NCBI GenBank assembly: GCA_013815385.1
Contig: JACDGL010000002.1
Span: forward strand, 124,001 to 188,000
Source of the DNA: Taibaiella sp.
GTDB lineage: Bacteria > Bacteroidota > Bacteroidia > Chitinophagales > Chitinophagaceae
Reading direction: 5' to 3'
Length of the DNA stretch: 64,000 nt
Shown in pieces: positions 25,039 through 34,947 of this stretch. Positions within the stretch are counted from its first letter, which is position 1. Each line of letters starts with the position of its first letter. Position numbers and translations under genes: made by a program. The notes under the pieces are model-generated. The model was given only the letters and a program-made list of their open reading frames with translations, searched no databases and was not told the origin of the DNA.

Positions 25039-28000
25039 ATGAGGAAGAATATTTTTATTTCTCTGCGATTAGCATTCCTATTTGTAAGCTGTTTTATTTT
25101 TTCGAATAAAAGTTTTGCTTCCCATATATTCGGCGCGGATTTTTATTACACTTGGGTAAGTGGCAATACCTATAAATTTACGGTGGTTATTTATGGTGAT
25201 TGTAGCGGTTCTTCATTTCCGTCATTGTCTAGCTCTAGTCCCAGGATCATCATCTACAATACTACGCCGGTAGATTCTTTTAATCTTCCACTTCAGGCAC
25301 CCACATCTGGTGTAGAGGTAACTCCTGTATGCGCTGCTCAAAAGGACAGTACTACATGTACTTCAGGAACCATTATAGGTGTAAAAAAGTTTGTTTATTC
25401 GGCTAACCGTACGCTTAGCGGCACATCAGCCAACTGGAAATTCTGGTTTAACGGAACTATGGGCAGTGGCGCAGCCGCAGGAAGGAGTGCCCTAATATCT
25501 AATATATCCTCTCCACCGCCATACACCACTACCGGGCTAATAGCAACGCTTGATAACCGAGGCGGGCCTAACTCATCAGCAACTTACACTACAATACCAA
25601 CACCTTTCTTTTGCGTCAATAAACCTGCAAATTACAATCCCGGCGCAGTAGACCCCAATAATGATAGTTTGGCTTTTGGACTAGTTGCGGGATTAGATGC
25701 GGTGAGTGGTATAGCAGCAACTGTAACGTATAACGCCGGGTATTCGGCCACTGCCCCTATAAAAGCAACTGCAGGAACATTTTCATTTGGCCGCACCACG
25801 GGCCAACTTAGCTTCACCCCAAGCATTACCCAGCGTTCGCTTGTTGTAGAAAGAGATTCTGAGTACCGGCATGATACCCTTGTTGGTACCAGCATGCGTG
25901 AAATGGTTGTGGTAGTATTGAATTGTAACAACCCGCCACCCGTAGGTAAGATAAGTGCAGCATCGGCAGGAACTATTATAGATAGTACTGATTACAAAGT
26001 ATGCCAGTCAGCGGATAGTATTTACTTCAGTGTAAACCCTACCAGCGCAGATAGCGCTAAAATGACCATCAGCGTTGCGGGATTACCCGCTGGCTCCACT
26101 TATACAATAACAAACAATGGTACTAAAGTGCCAAAAGGGGTCTTTGCATGGAAAGTAAAAGGCGTGAACCCGGGTACCTACACCTTTTTCCTCACCTTCC
26201 AGGATAGTGCATGTCCCTTATCGAGCAAGCAAACCCAGGCCTATTCGGTAATAATATTAGGCAATCCCGGCATGTTCTACTCCCTGCAATCAGCAGCAAC
26301 GTGCGTGAAGAAAGCAGTATTCCAGATATCGCCTACAGGTGGCAGCCCATGGGTGTATAAGGTATTGCAGGGCAGCACTACGGTACATTCCGTAAGCAGT
26401 GTTACCAGTACCATAACGGATAGCTTATCCCCCGGCACCTACACGTTCCGGATAATAAATGCGGATAGCTGTTTTAGAGATACCTCTATTACAATAGACG
26501 ATCCGCCTAAAATATACCCAACAGTTTCGTTTGTGCTTCCCACCTGTGTGGGCGGCAGCGACGGAAGCATTACCATAACAGGCGCTAACGGAGTAAGTCC
26601 CTATCAATATGCTTTAGGCAGTGGCGGTTTCTCCAGCACTAATACTTTTACAGGATTATCAGCAGGCACTTATCTATTTCATGTTATAGATGCTAATTCC
26701 TGTACCAAGGATACCAGTGTAGTGCTGCCAGACCCGGTGCCTATAAAAGCCAATGTTACTTTTGCGAAACCACCCTGCAACCATTTTAATAATGGCGCAA
26801 TATACATTACCGCATATAATAGCGTAGGCCCTTACCAGTATGCGCTAGGATTGGGAGCATACACTGGTACCGGCACATTTACCGGCTTATATTCAGGTAG
26901 CTATATCGTACACATAAAGAATGGACTTGGTTGCATAAAAGATACAATTGTGGTAGTACCCGATTCCTTAAAAATAAGCGCTTCACTGGCACTGACCAAT
27001 ATTTTGTGCAACAGCGACAGCACCGGTGTGATAACTATAACTGCCTCCGGCGCGTACGGGCCTCCTTACACTTACTTCCTTAACTCGGGCACACCGGGCA
27101 GCAGCAATACCTTTACTACATTAAAGGCAGGAACCTATTCTGTGCATGTACGGGATTCAGAACAATGCTATTTTGATACCACAGTAGCATTAACAGAACC
27201 CACACTGCTTGTAAAAAGCCATAGCATTACCAATGTAGATTGCTATGGCAATGCTACGGGCAGCATTGCCGAATCGCCGACAGGCGGCACTTCGCCCTAT
27301 ACCTATAATAAAAATGGCGGTGTTTTTGTTTCATCGCCCGTATTCAGTGGCCTGACAGCGGGTACCTATATTATAGGCATTAAAGACAATAACGGCTGTA
27401 TTAAATACGATACCATGGTTGTAACACAACCTAACCTGCTGACAATAGCATCGCTAACGTTAGTAATGCCCAACTGTAATGGATCATCCGATGGATCATA
27501 TACGCTGACACCAGCGGGTGGTACTACCCCTTATAGCTATGCGGCAGATGGCGGTACGTTTGGGGCCAGTTCTACGCTTAGCGGGCTTGCGGCCGGTGCA
27601 CATACGCTGCATATAAAAGATGCTAATGACTGTACAAAAGACACAAATGTGACCCTTGCGCAACCCGCACCGATAGTGCCCACCGCGGTAGTCACCAAAT
27701 CTATCTGCAAAACACTGGGTAATGGTAAGGTGGTATTAACAGCTACCGGCGGCACTTCGCCCTATACCTATGCGCAGGGCGTTGGCACTTATTCCGCATC
27801 AGGTACTTTTTCGCCCCTTGTAGCCGGCACTTATACTTTTCATATAAAGGATGCACACTCGTGTATCAAGGATACCATCATTACTATAGCTGATTCCTTC
27901 AGGATATCTGAAACCTCTGTTATTATAGATGCTAATTGCTACAATGAGTTCAGCGGGATTGTAGTTGTAACCCCAGCTGGAGGAACAAGCATCTATACCT

Positions 28001-29616
28001 ATGCGCTCGGAGCAGGTCCTTACCAAACTAATGATTCGCTTAAAAATATACATGCCGGCACCTATACCGTACATGTAAAAGACAACAATGGCTGCATTAA
28101 TGATACTACAGTAACTGTAGGCCAGCCTACCAATATTATCCCTGCTGTGGCTATTGTTATACCCAACTGTTTTGGCTTTAGCGATGGCACCATAACGCTT
28201 ACTGCTACCGGCGGAACAGCGGGCTATACCTATGCGAGGGGTGCAGGCGCATTTGTTACTACCACGTTATTTACCGGTATACCAGCCGGTGCTATAACCA
28301 TGCATGTAAAAGATGCCCACGGTTGCCCGCACGATACCGCATTTACTGTAACACAACCAACCCCATTAGTTTATGATAGTCTGAAGCTATCGAACGTGAA
28401 GTGTTTTGGGGATAGTTCAGGCTTTGTAACAGTATATGCCAATGGCGCTACCCCGCCTTACAAATATGCCGCAAATGTCTCTGCTTACCAGACAACCAGC
28501 GTGCTTACCAACCTGAAAGTTGGCGTGCAGGCTATACACGTAAAGGACAAAAACGGCTGCCAGAAAGATACCAGTGTGGCGCTGATCCAGCCTACCCAGC
28601 TATACCTGAAGGTGGACTCGCTGCTAAACCCCACGTGCGAAAAATACAAGGATGGCTACCTGCATGTACAAGGCACCGGTGGTACCCCTTCCTATACATT
28701 TGCTATCAATACCAATGCATTTGATACCGGAAGAGCTTATCCCGGACTGCCTGAAGCCCCCTACGCATTGCATATTAAAGATGCAAATGGCTGTATACAT
28801 GATACCAGCGTAACGCTTGTTGGCTATCCGCATATAATAGTAAATAATGTATCAGTACAGAATGTGAGTTGCTTCAGCCTAAGAAATGGCGCTATTACGC
28901 TGAATATAACAGGCGGAGTGCAGCCACTTAAGTACCAGATAGTCGGCGACCTGTATCCACCCAAATACTTATTTGATACATCGGCATATAGTGCAGTAAG
29001 TGCCTGGGATAGCCTGATAGCCGGTGAGTACATAGTGGTAACTACTGACAGTAAGAATTGCCAGAAGGATACAACAGTAGATGTAGCACAACCAGACAAA
29101 TTATTATTGAATGCTGTTGCTACGCCTAATGAATGTGTAGGGCCTGATACCAGCGGTATAGTGAAAATAGAAGTAGCAGGTGGTACAGCGCCCTATAAAT
29201 ATCTGTGGAGCACCAATCCCCCTGAAACACAACCACGTGTAAGCCACCTGCAGAATGGCCGCTACATGATATGGGTGAATGATGCTAATAATTGCTACGA
29301 CTCAGTAATAACAAATGTAGTATATGACGATTGCTGCAAACCATATGTACCTAGTGCATTTACACCTAATGGAGATGGTCTGAATGACCTCTTCCGTGTT
29401 CGCTTTAAAGGTGATATGACCTTGCTTGACCTTTCGGTATATAACCGGTTTGGTACCCGTGTATATCATACGGTGTATATAGACCAGGGATGGGATGGTA
29501 AATGGAATGGCGTAGACCAGGAAATAGGTTCCTATTTCTACTTGATAAAAGCCCTATGCGGTAATAAGGGAGACCATCAGATAGAGATGAAGGGAGATGT
29601 AACGCTGATAAGGTAA
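25039..29616 (+). CDS. Giant T9SS type B adhesin with about 13 SprB-like repeats
   Basis: This is a 1525-residue exported protein, a candidate surface adhesin related to the SprB gliding filament. A signal peptide comes first (MRKNIFISLR..., ending near FASHIFGADF). A unique region follows to about residue 410, with beta-rich segments and LSFTPSITQRSLVVERDSEY. About 13 repeats of 72-80 residues then follow, each with the pattern C-x4-6-DGxIxxxxxGGxxPYxY...GxYxxHxKDxxGCxxDT, i.e. two Cys per repeat. The C-terminus is a T9SS type B domain (VPSAFTPNGDGLNDLF, ending GDVTLIR). SprB family proteins carry cells over surfaces; a gliding role here is inference. It lies alone after the glycan genes and ends at a strong terminator. 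Confidence 0.88.
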   Translation: MRKNIFISLRLAFLFVSCFIFSNKSFASHIFGADFYYTWVSGNTYKFTVVIYGDCSGSSFPSLSSSSPRIIIYNTTPVDSFNLPLQAPTSGVEVTPVCAAQKDSTTCTSGTIIGVKKFVYSANRTLSGTSANWKFWFNGTMGSGAAAGRSALISNISSPPPYTTTGLIATLDNRGGPNSSATYTTIPTPFFCVNKPANYNPGAVDPNNDSLAFGLVAGLDAVSGIAATVTYNAGYSATAPIKATAGTFSFGRTTGQLSFTPSITQRSLVVERDSEYRHDTLVGTSMREMVVVVLNCNNPPPVGKISAASAGTIIDSTDYKVCQSADSIYFSVNPTSADSAKMTISVAGLPAGSTYTITNNGTKVPKGVFAWKVKGVNPGTYTFFLTFQDSACPLSSKQTQAYSVIILGNPGMFYSLQSAATCVKKAVFQISPTGGSPWVYKVLQGSTTVHSVSSVTSTITDSLSPGTYTFRIINADSCFRDTSITIDDPPKIYPTVSFVLPTCVGGSDGSITITGANGVSPYQYALGSGGFSSTNTFTGLSAGTYLFHVIDANSCTKDTSVVLPDPVPIKANVTFAKPPCNHFNNGAIYITAYNSVGPYQYALGLGAYTGTGTFTGLYSGSYIVHIKNGLGCIKDTIVVVPDSLKISASLALTNILCNSDSTGVITITASGAYGPPYTYFLNSGTPGSSNTFTTLKAGTYSVHVRDSEQCYFDTTVALTEPTLLVKSHSITNVDCYGNATGSIAESPTGGTSPYTYNKNGGVFVSSPVFSGLTAGTYIIGIKDNNGCIKYDTMVVTQPNLLTIASLTLVMPNCNGSSDGSYTLTPAGGTTPYSYAADGGTFGASSTLSGLAAGAHTLHIKDANDCTKDTNVTLAQPAPIVPTAVVTKSICKTLGNGKVVLTATGGTSPYTYAQGVGTYSASGTFSPLVAGTYTFHIKDAHSCIKDTIITIADSFRISETSVIIDANCYNEFSGIVVVTPAGGTSIYTYALGAGPYQTNDSLKNIHAGTYTVHVKDNNGCINDTTVTVGQPTNIIPAVAIVIPNCFGFSDGTITLTATGGTAGYTYARGAGAFVTTTLFTGIPAGAITMHVKDAHGCPHDTAFTVTQPTPLVYDSLKLSNVKCFGDSSGFVTVYANGATPPYKYAANVSAYQTTSVLTNLKVGVQAIHVKDKNGCQKDTSVALIQPTQLYLKVDSLLNPTCEKYKDGYLHVQGTGGTPSYTFAINTNAFDTGRAYPGLPEAPYALHIKDANGCIHDTSVTLVGYPHIIVNNVSVQNVSCFSLRNGAITLNITGGVQPLKYQIVGDLYPPKYLFDTSAYSAVSAWDSLIAGEYIVVTTDSKNCQKDTTVDVAQPDKLLLNAVATPNECVGPDTSGIVKIEVAGGTAPYKYLWSTNPPETQPRVSHLQNGRYMIWVNDANNCYDSVITNVVYDDCCKPYVPSAFTPNGDGLNDLFRVRFKGDMTLLDLSVYNRFGTRVYHTVYIDQGWDGKWNGVDQEIGSYFYLIKALCGNKGDHQIEMKGDVTLIR

Positions 29617-29653
29617 ATCCAGAAAATAGATAAAAAGGTTAATCCATACTTAT

Positions 29654-29688
29654 AATTGGGGTGAGCAATTGCCCCAATTATTTTTTTT
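29654..29688 (+). terminator. Intrinsic terminator after the giant adhesin gene
   Basis: AATTGGGG and CCCCAATT form an 8-bp stem around a 10-base loop, followed by a run of eight T. It lies 38 bases after the stop codon. Confidence 0.85.
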
Positions 29689-30131
29689 GGTTAGAATAGG
29701 GCGATAAAACGCTGTAAAATCTATGCATCTCATTGCCGGGCATCATTTATGGGTATTTACCTAATGTAACATTGTCGCCCATTTACTACCCATTATCACC
29801 CTACTATGACCATAGGTAGGGTGTGTTATTAAGTATAGAAGTGTCCACACCCAGACACTCCAACATCATTAGTAATCCAAATTTCAAAGAACTAAAATTT
29901 CCAAACCGAAACGGGCCAGTTTGGAAATTTAATAAGGCAGGTTCAATAACAGCGAGCCTTGGGGTGCAATATACTATTCCGGAAAAGGCGTTTCCAAATA
30001 AACATATCCACATCAGGTGCTATCCTAGAATGCCAGGTATAAAGAGGAGAAAGTAATAAGGAGATATTTCATAATTTTTTAAATAAGACCATATTTCTGC
30101 AACCAGAAAGCGGATTACTCATTAAAACAGT
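29689..30131. other. Non-coding gap, possible remnant
   Basis: About 440 bp between the adhesin terminator and the DUF5606 gene hold no gene I can support. Open frames of about 70 codons exist on both strands, but their products match nothing I know and lack signal or domain features. A 12-bp perfect inverted repeat is present at 29895-29930. The segment could be a decayed element or a regulatory region. Confidence 0.4.
29895..29930. repeat. 12-bp perfect inverted repeat in a gene-free gap
   Basis: AAATTTCCAAAC and GTTTGGAAATTT are separated by 12 bases. No T-run follows. It is too long to expect by chance in a few hundred bases, but its role is unknown. Confidence 0.6.
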
Positions 30132-30139
30132 TATTTTTG
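30132..30139 (+). promoter_or_regulatory. -7 box before the DUF5606 gene
   Basis: TATTTTTG matches TAnnTTTG and ends 19 bases before the ATG. A -33 element is not evident. Confidence 0.4.
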
Positions 30140-30158
30140 CTGCCCGATAGAGCATAAT

Positions 30159-30800
30159 ATGGAATACAGAGAAATAGTTGCAGTTACCGGTTTAGGAGGC
30201 CTTTTCCAATTGCTGGCCACAAAAAGCGATGGCGCCATAGTGCGCAACCTGGCAGATAAAACGACTAAGTTTATTTCTGCGCGCCTGCATAATGTAACAC
30301 CGCTGGAAAGTATAGAGGTATACACTACAGGGGAGAATGTGCGCCTGCACCAGGTGTTCGAAAAAATGAAGGAAACAGAGGATAGTGTTGATAAAACCAA
30401 CCTGAAAGGCGCGGATAATAACAGCATCAAAAAATATTTTAAGGGCATATTTCCCGAAGTGGATGATGATCGCGTGTATGTTAGCGACATGAAAAAAATG
30501 CTGAAATGGTACGAACTGCTGAAGGAAAATGACCTGCTGAATTTTGACAAGCAAAATGAAGCAACTGCAGATGCCGAACAGCCTGAAGCAGCGGAAACAG
30601 AAAAAAAAGAAGCAGCAGCAATACAAGAAAAACCCGTTAAAAAAGCAGCTAAAAAGACTGCAGCACCAGAAGCCAGCGCAGATGACGAAGAGAAGCCGGT
30701 AAAGAAAGCGCGCGCCAAAAAAGCAGTAGAACCTGCTGATGGAGAAGAAAAGCCGGTAAAGAAAACTGCAGCAAAAAAGAAAAAAACAGAAGAAGAATAG
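30159..30800 (+). CDS. DUF5606 domain protein with Lys/Ala-rich tail
   Basis: This is a conserved Bacteroidota protein of unknown function. It has 213 residues. The DUF5606 domain fills residues 1-130: the start MEYREIVAVTGLGGLFQLLA, then SARLHNVTPLESIEVYT, and VYVSDMKKMLKWYELLKEN with NDLLNFD at the end. The remaining 80 residues are a low-complexity tail rich in Lys, Ala, Glu and Pro (EEKPVKKAAKK-type repeats), probably disordered and able to bind nucleic acid or acidic partners. It stands alone and ends at a strong bidirectional terminator shared with rnz. I am sure of the family, not of any function. Confidence 0.82.
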   Translation: MEYREIVAVTGLGGLFQLLATKSDGAIVRNLADKTTKFISARLHNVTPLESIEVYTTGENVRLHQVFEKMKETEDSVDKTNLKGADNNSIKKYFKGIFPEVDDDRVYVSDMKKMLKWYELLKENDLLNFDKQNEATADAEQPEAAETEKKEAAAIQEKPVKKAAKKTAAPEASADDEEKPVKKARAKKAVEPADGEEKPVKKTAAKKKKTEEE

Positions 30801-30820
30801 CTATACCATCTATTTAGAAT

Positions 30821-30862
30821 ATAATCAGAAAGCCGGTTCTAAAGAACCGGCTTTCTGATTAT
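30821..30862. terminator. Bidirectional terminator between the DUF5606 gene and rnz
   Basis: A perfect 19-bp stem with a four-base loop (ATAATCAGAAAGCCGGTTC paired with its complement) lies between two convergent genes. The last two bases of the stem overlap the rnz stop codon. It lacks a long T-run, but the stem is very stable and symmetric. Confidence 0.75.
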
Positions 30863-31761
30863 ATCTCATACGTAGTACCTTCTACAGTTACATGTACATT
30901 AGGGAAAATAGCTGCAGCCTCTGCCTGAAAAGCGTCCAGCTCTTTATAGCGCGAAGAGAAATGACCCAAAAGTAATTGTTTAGCCCCTGCTATAACCGCT
31001 ATGCGGGCAGCCTGTGCTGTAGTACTGTGAAAGCGCAAAGTGGCACGCACTTCATCTTCCTGTAAATAGGTACATTCATGATAAATAGTATCGGCACCCC
31101 TTATCACATCCATAAATGATTCTGTAAATCTGGTATCAGCGCAATATGCGTAGCGGGTAGGCGATAGGCCATCGGCAGTTAGCAGTTCATTTTTAATGAT
31201 TGTTCCATCAGCATGCATATAGTCCTGCCCCATCTTTAGCTTATCGTAGAAATCAACGGGTATATGAAACTCCGCACAACGCTCCGGCAATAGTTTGCGC
31301 CCTTTGGTCTTCTGTTCTATAAGAAAGCCATGACAAGTAATGCGGTGCTCCACCCCAAACGCAGTAACGCGAAATCGATCATTATCGACAAGGATGTTGG
31401 TGCCTTCCAGCAATGGGTGAAAATAGAATTCATATGCAAGGTGGCTATCGGCTGCAATAGTTATCTGGTCTATGATGCCCTTTAGTGCCGGCGGTGCATA
31501 TAAATGAAGCGGCTCTGTGCGGCCAAGCAGGCTCATGCTGTTTACCAGGCCAAACAAACCAAAATAATGATCGCCATGCATATGGCTGATAAAAATATGG
31601 TTGATCTTACCCCACTTTATACCATAATGCTGCATTTGCACCTGCGTACCTTCCCCACAGTCTAATAGAATAGTTTCACCGGTAAGCGATAAGGCCTGTG
31701 CTGTAGGATGTCTTCCAAAAGCAGGCAAAGCAGAATTATTCCCCAGTATGGTTACATTCAT
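30859..31761 (-). CDS. rnz: Ribonuclease Z (tRNase Z)
   Basis: This metallo-beta-lactamase endonuclease removes the 3' trailer of tRNA precursors. From the chosen ATG (MNVTILGNN) it has 300 residues, the usual size; an ATG nine codons up would overlap the STAS gene. The zinc motif is ISHMHGDHYFGLFGL near residue 60 (HxHxDH), followed by LDCGEGTQVQMQ in front of it and YHECTYLQEDE near 210. The AHxSSxx-type C-terminal motif appears as LGHFSSRYK. It lies four bases after the STAS gene and is probably co-transcribed with it. Confidence 0.92.
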   Translation of the reverse strand: MNVTILGNNSALPAFGRHPTAQALSLTGETILLDCGEGTQVQMQHYGIKWGKINHIFISHMHGDHYFGLFGLVNSMSLLGRTEPLHLYAPPALKGIIDQITIAADSHLAYEFYFHPLLEGTNILVDNDRFRVTAFGVEHRITCHGFLIEQKTKGRKLLPERCAEFHIPVDFYDKLKMGQDYMHADGTIIKNELLTADGLSPTRYAYCADTRFTESFMDVIRGADTIYHECTYLQEDEVRATLRFHSTTAQAARIAVIAGAKQLLLGHFSSRYKELDAFQAEAAAIFPNVHVTVEGTTYEI

Positions 31762-31765
31762 TCTA

Positions 31766-32128
31766 TTATTCTTCTTTAAAAAGGTCACGCTCCAGTATTT
31801 CCATGCTTATTATATCTATTGCTTCCACAAGGGTTGGGGCAATATTGAGCAAAAGATCAGTGTCTTTTTCTTTTAACTGCTCCATTACCACCGTACCTAT
31901 ACCCGTAAAAACCAGCGAGTTATCTGCGCTGTACATCTCTTCATGCAGGGTTACCAGATCAGGAAATGCCGTAGTGTCTGCTTCTACGCAGTTACGAAGG
32001 TCAATAATCATATTTTGCGCCAAATCGGTGCATTTATCCGTGATCGCCGCTGTCAAAGAGGCATCAAGATGGGCAGCATGGGGCGTTATTTGCGTATAAT
32101 TATCTTTGGTATCAATTTTGAATTCCAT
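31766..32128 (-). CDS. STAS domain protein (anti-sigma factor antagonist-like)
   Basis: This is a small STAS-fold protein of 120 residues from the ATG chosen (MEFKIDTKDNYTQI); an upstream ATG adds 42 residues with no domain. Helix and strand pattern fit STAS: IIDLRNC near residue 50, then a loop in which the usual phospho-acceptor Ser/Thr region reads EADTTAFPDLVTLHEEM, and SLVFTGIGTVVMEQL. Family members can act as partner-switching regulators or as binding modules; no cognate anti-sigma factor is adjacent. It is the first gene of a two-gene unit with rnz. Confidence 0.7.
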   Translation of the reverse strand: MEFKIDTKDNYTQITPHAAHLDASLTAAITDKCTDLAQNMIIDLRNCVEADTTAFPDLVTLHEEMYSADNSLVFTGIGTVVMEQLKEKDTDLLLNIAPTLVEAIDIISMEILERDLFKEE

Positions 32129-32328
32129 TAGTACATTGTATAAAGGGATAGTGAAGGATAGGGGTGTTGGGAGATTAAAAATAACAATTCCCTCCGATAG
32201 TTTCTTTCGTATATTTAAGAAAGGAAACAGGGAAAAGATTATTGAATGATACAACCATAGTTAAACACAATAAACCTTCGTATCCTCTTTATCGTAACTT
32301 TAATAATTAAACATAAGGAACTCAATAC

Positions 32329-34872
32329 ATGGATTCTAATTTCTCACCAAAAGTAAAAGAGATCATCTCGTACAGCAGGGAAGAAGCACTGCGCCTCGGG
32401 AATGATTTTATCGGTACAGAGCACCTGCTATTAGGCCTGATACGCGAAGGCGACGGGCTGGCTGTGCGTGTATTGCAGACGATGCAGGTGGACCTCTTCG
32501 AACTGCGCAAAGAGCTGGAAATGGCCATTAAAGACAAGAATAACAAGCCTTTGGCCAATATTAACAGCCTGCCACTTACCAAGCAGGCAGAAAAAGTGAT
32601 ACGCATTACCGTACTGGAAGCCAAGGCACTGAAAAGCGGCACTGTGGAAACAGAACACCTGATGCTTTCTATACTTAAAAATAAAGAAAATGTGGCTACC
32701 CAGATATTAGGACAGCATGAGGTAGACTACGAACGCTTTAAAAATGAACTGAGCATATTGCAGGGCGACAGCCCACGCGCAGACTATGGCAGTGATCCCG
32801 GATCTGAAGAATTTGAAGACGATGATGAGCGCCGCCAGTTTCAGCAGCAGAAACGTACCGCGGGTAGTACTAAATCCAAAACCCCTGTGCTTGACAACTT
32901 TGGACGCGACATTACCAAGCTTGCTGAGATGGGCAACCTAGACCCCATAGTGGGACGCGAAGAAGAAATAGAGCGTGTATCGCAGATACTCTCCCGCAGA
33001 AAGAAAAACAACCCGATACTGATAGGTGAACCGGGTGTGGGTAAGACCGCAATAGTAGAAGGCCTGGCACTGCGTATAGTACAGCGCAAAGTATCGCGTG
33101 TACTGTTTGACAAACGCGTCATCAGCCTGGATCTTGCTGCACTGGTAGCTGGTACCAAGTACCGCGGACAGTTTGAAGAAAGGATGAAAGCCATCATGAA
33201 TGAGCTGGAGAAGAACCGCGACGTGATCCTGTTCATAGATGAGATACATACAATAGTAGGTGCCGGTGGCGCATCGGGCTCACTGGATGCCTCCAATATA
33301 TTTAAGCCTGCACTGGCAAGAGGCGACCTGCAATGTATAGGTGCATCTACACTGGATGAGTACCGTATGTACATTGAGAAAGATGGCGCGCTTGACCGCC
33401 GTTTCCAGAAGGTACTGATAGAACCGCCAAGCGTGGAAGAAACGATAATAATACTGAATAATATAAGGCCTAAATACGAAGATTTCCATAACGTAGCTTA
33501 TGACCAGGAAGCGATAGACGCCTGCGTGAAGCTGAGCGACCGGTATATGACCGACCGCCTGCTGCCCGACAAAGCGATAGACGTACTGGATGAGGTAGGC
33601 GCACGTGTGCACCTGAAGAATATAAATGTACCCCAGAACATACTGGAGCTGGAGAAAAAGATAGAAGACATAAAGCAAGAAAAGAATAAGGTGGTAAAGA
33701 GCCAGCGCTTTGAAGAAGCGGCTGCACTGCGCGACCGTGAAAAACGCCTGGGAGAAGAACTGGAACGCGCTAAAGCAGAATGGGAAGAGGAAGCGAAAAA
33801 CAAACGCTACCCTATACACGAAGAGGACATAGCGGAGGTGGTGAGCATGATGACCGGCATACCTGTAATGCGCATGGTAGAAGCGGAAAGCGACAAGTTG
33901 CGCCGCATGGGTGAAGACCTGCAGGGAGCGGTAATAGGCCAGAAAGAAGCAATAAGTAAAGTAGTAAAAGCCATACAGCGTAACCGTGTGGGCCTGAAAG
34001 ACCCACGCAAGCCGATAGGTTCTTTTATATTCCTTGGGCCCACGGGTGTTGGTAAAACAGAACTGGCACGTGCACTTGCACGCCACATGTTTGACAGCGA
34101 CGAGGCACTGATAAGGGTAGATATGAGTGAGTACATGGAAAAATTCTCACTGAGCAGGCTGATAGGTGCACCTCCCGGATATGTAGGCTATGAAGAAGGG
34201 GGACAGCTTACCGAAAAAGTACGCCGCAAGCCTTATTCCGTAGTACTGCTGGATGAAATAGAAAAAGCACACCCGGATATCTTCAACATACTATTGCAGG
34301 TACTGGATGATGGACAGCTTACTGATGGCCTGGGCCGTAAGGTGGATTTTAAGAATACACTCATCATTATGACCTCTAACATTGGCGTACGCCAACTGAA
34401 AGACTTTGGTGCCGGTGTAGGGTTTACCACAGCTACCAAAACAACCAATTCGGAAGAGCTGAACAGGGGTGTAATAGAAAAAGCACTGAAACGTACCTTC
34501 TCTCCAGAATTCCTGAACCGTATAGATGATGTGGTTATATTTAACAGCCTTACCGAAGCGGACATAAACCTGATCATAGACATCATAATGAAAGATGTAC
34601 TGAAGAGACTGGATAGTCTGGGCTTTACTTTACAGCTTACCGAGTCTGCAAAGAAATTTATTGCAGAAAAAGGATATGACCAGGAGTTTGGAGCCCGTCC
34701 GCTGCACCGAGCTATACAGAGGTACCTGGAAGACCCGCTTGCAGAGGAAATACTGAACCACCGTATAAAAGGCGGTGATACAGTACAGGCAGACTATAAT
34801 GAAGAAGAAAAGAAAATAGTATTTGCCATAGACCACCCGGCAAAGATAGAAGCGAAAGAAAAACCTGAATAG
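32329..34872 (+). CDS. clpC: ClpC-type AAA+ ATPase of the Clp protease
   Basis: This is a protein-unfolding ATPase that feeds substrates to ClpP. It has 847 residues. Order: ClpN double repeat (about 1-150), first AAA+ module with Walker [10 protein letters not shown] near residue 232 and [14 protein letters not shown], a coiled/UVR-type linker around residues 440-470 ([20 protein letters not shown]), second AAA+ module with [18 protein letters not shown] near 570 and Walker [17 protein letters not shown], and a ClpB D2-type C-terminus. The linker length and UVR-type motif favour ClpC over ClpA or ClpB. clpP is not in the window. Confidence 0.93.
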   Translation: MDSNFSPKVKEIISYSREEALRLGNDFIGTEHLLLGLIREGDGLAVRVLQTMQVDLFELRKELEMAIKDKNNKPLANINSLPLTKQAEKVIRITVLEAKALKSGTVETEHLMLSILKNKENVATQILGQHEVDYERFKNELSILQGDSPRADYGSDPGSEEFEDDDERRQFQQQKRTAGSTKSKTPVLDNFGRDITKLAEMGNLDPIVGREEEIERVSQILSRRKKNNPILIGEPGVGKTAIVEGLALRIVQRKVSRVLFDKRVISLDLAALVAGTKYRGQFEERMKAIMNELEKNRDVILFIDEIHTIVGAGGASGSLDASNIFKPALARGDLQCIGASTLDEYRMYIEKDGALDRRFQKVLIEPPSVEETIIILNNIRPKYEDFHNVAYDQEAIDACVKLSDRYMTDRLLPDKAIDVLDEVGARVHLKNINVPQNILELEKKIEDIKQEKNKVVKSQRFEEAAALRDREKRLGEELERAKAEWEEEAKNKRYPIHEEDIAEVVSMMTGIPVMRMVEAESDKLRRMGEDLQGAVIGQKEAISKVVKAIQRNRVGLKDPRKPIGSFIFLGPTGVGKTELARALARHMFDSDEALIRVDMSEYMEKFSLSRLIGAPPGYVGYEEGGQLTEKVRRKPYSVVLLDEIEKAHPDIFNILLQVLDDGQLTDGLGRKVDFKNTLIIMTSNIGVRQLKDFGAGVGFTTATKTTNSEELNRGVIEKALKRTFSPEFLNRIDDVVIFNSLTEADINLIIDIIMKDVLKRLDSLGFTLQLTESAKKFIAEKGYDQEFGARPLHRAIQRYLEDPLAEEILNHRIKGGDTVQADYNEEEKKIVFAIDHPAKIEAKEKPE

Positions 34873-34890
34873 AAAGCAGGGCTAACAATA

Positions 34891-34932
34891 AAAAGAAAAG
34901 CGGCAGATGATATCATCTGCCGCTTTTCTTTT
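34891..34932. terminator. Bidirectional terminator after clpC
   Basis: A perfect 42-base palindrome whose arms begin with AAAAGAAAAGCGGCAG lies between convergent clpC and the GDSL lipoprotein gene. The T-rich arm supplies a T-run for both directions. Confidence 0.8.
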
Positions 34933-34947
34933 TTATAAATTATGTGA

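Noticed and set aside
13605-29616. Repeat regions of the adhesin genes as DNA-level tandem repeats or CRISPR
   Set aside because: The repeats are similar only at protein level; unit lengths of about 220-240 bp with diverged DNA do not form a CRISPR or microsatellite.
29823-30056. Open frames of about 70 codons on both strands in the gap before the DUF5606 gene
   Set aside because: No recognisable family, no promoter or start signal, and codon use unlike neighbours. Kept only as a possible remnant.
33280-34086. Open frame of about 270 codons on the minus strand opposite clpC
   Set aside because: It is rich in Tyr, Phe, His and Cys, which is typical for the antisense of a Lys/Glu-rich gene. 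ClpC explains the region fully.
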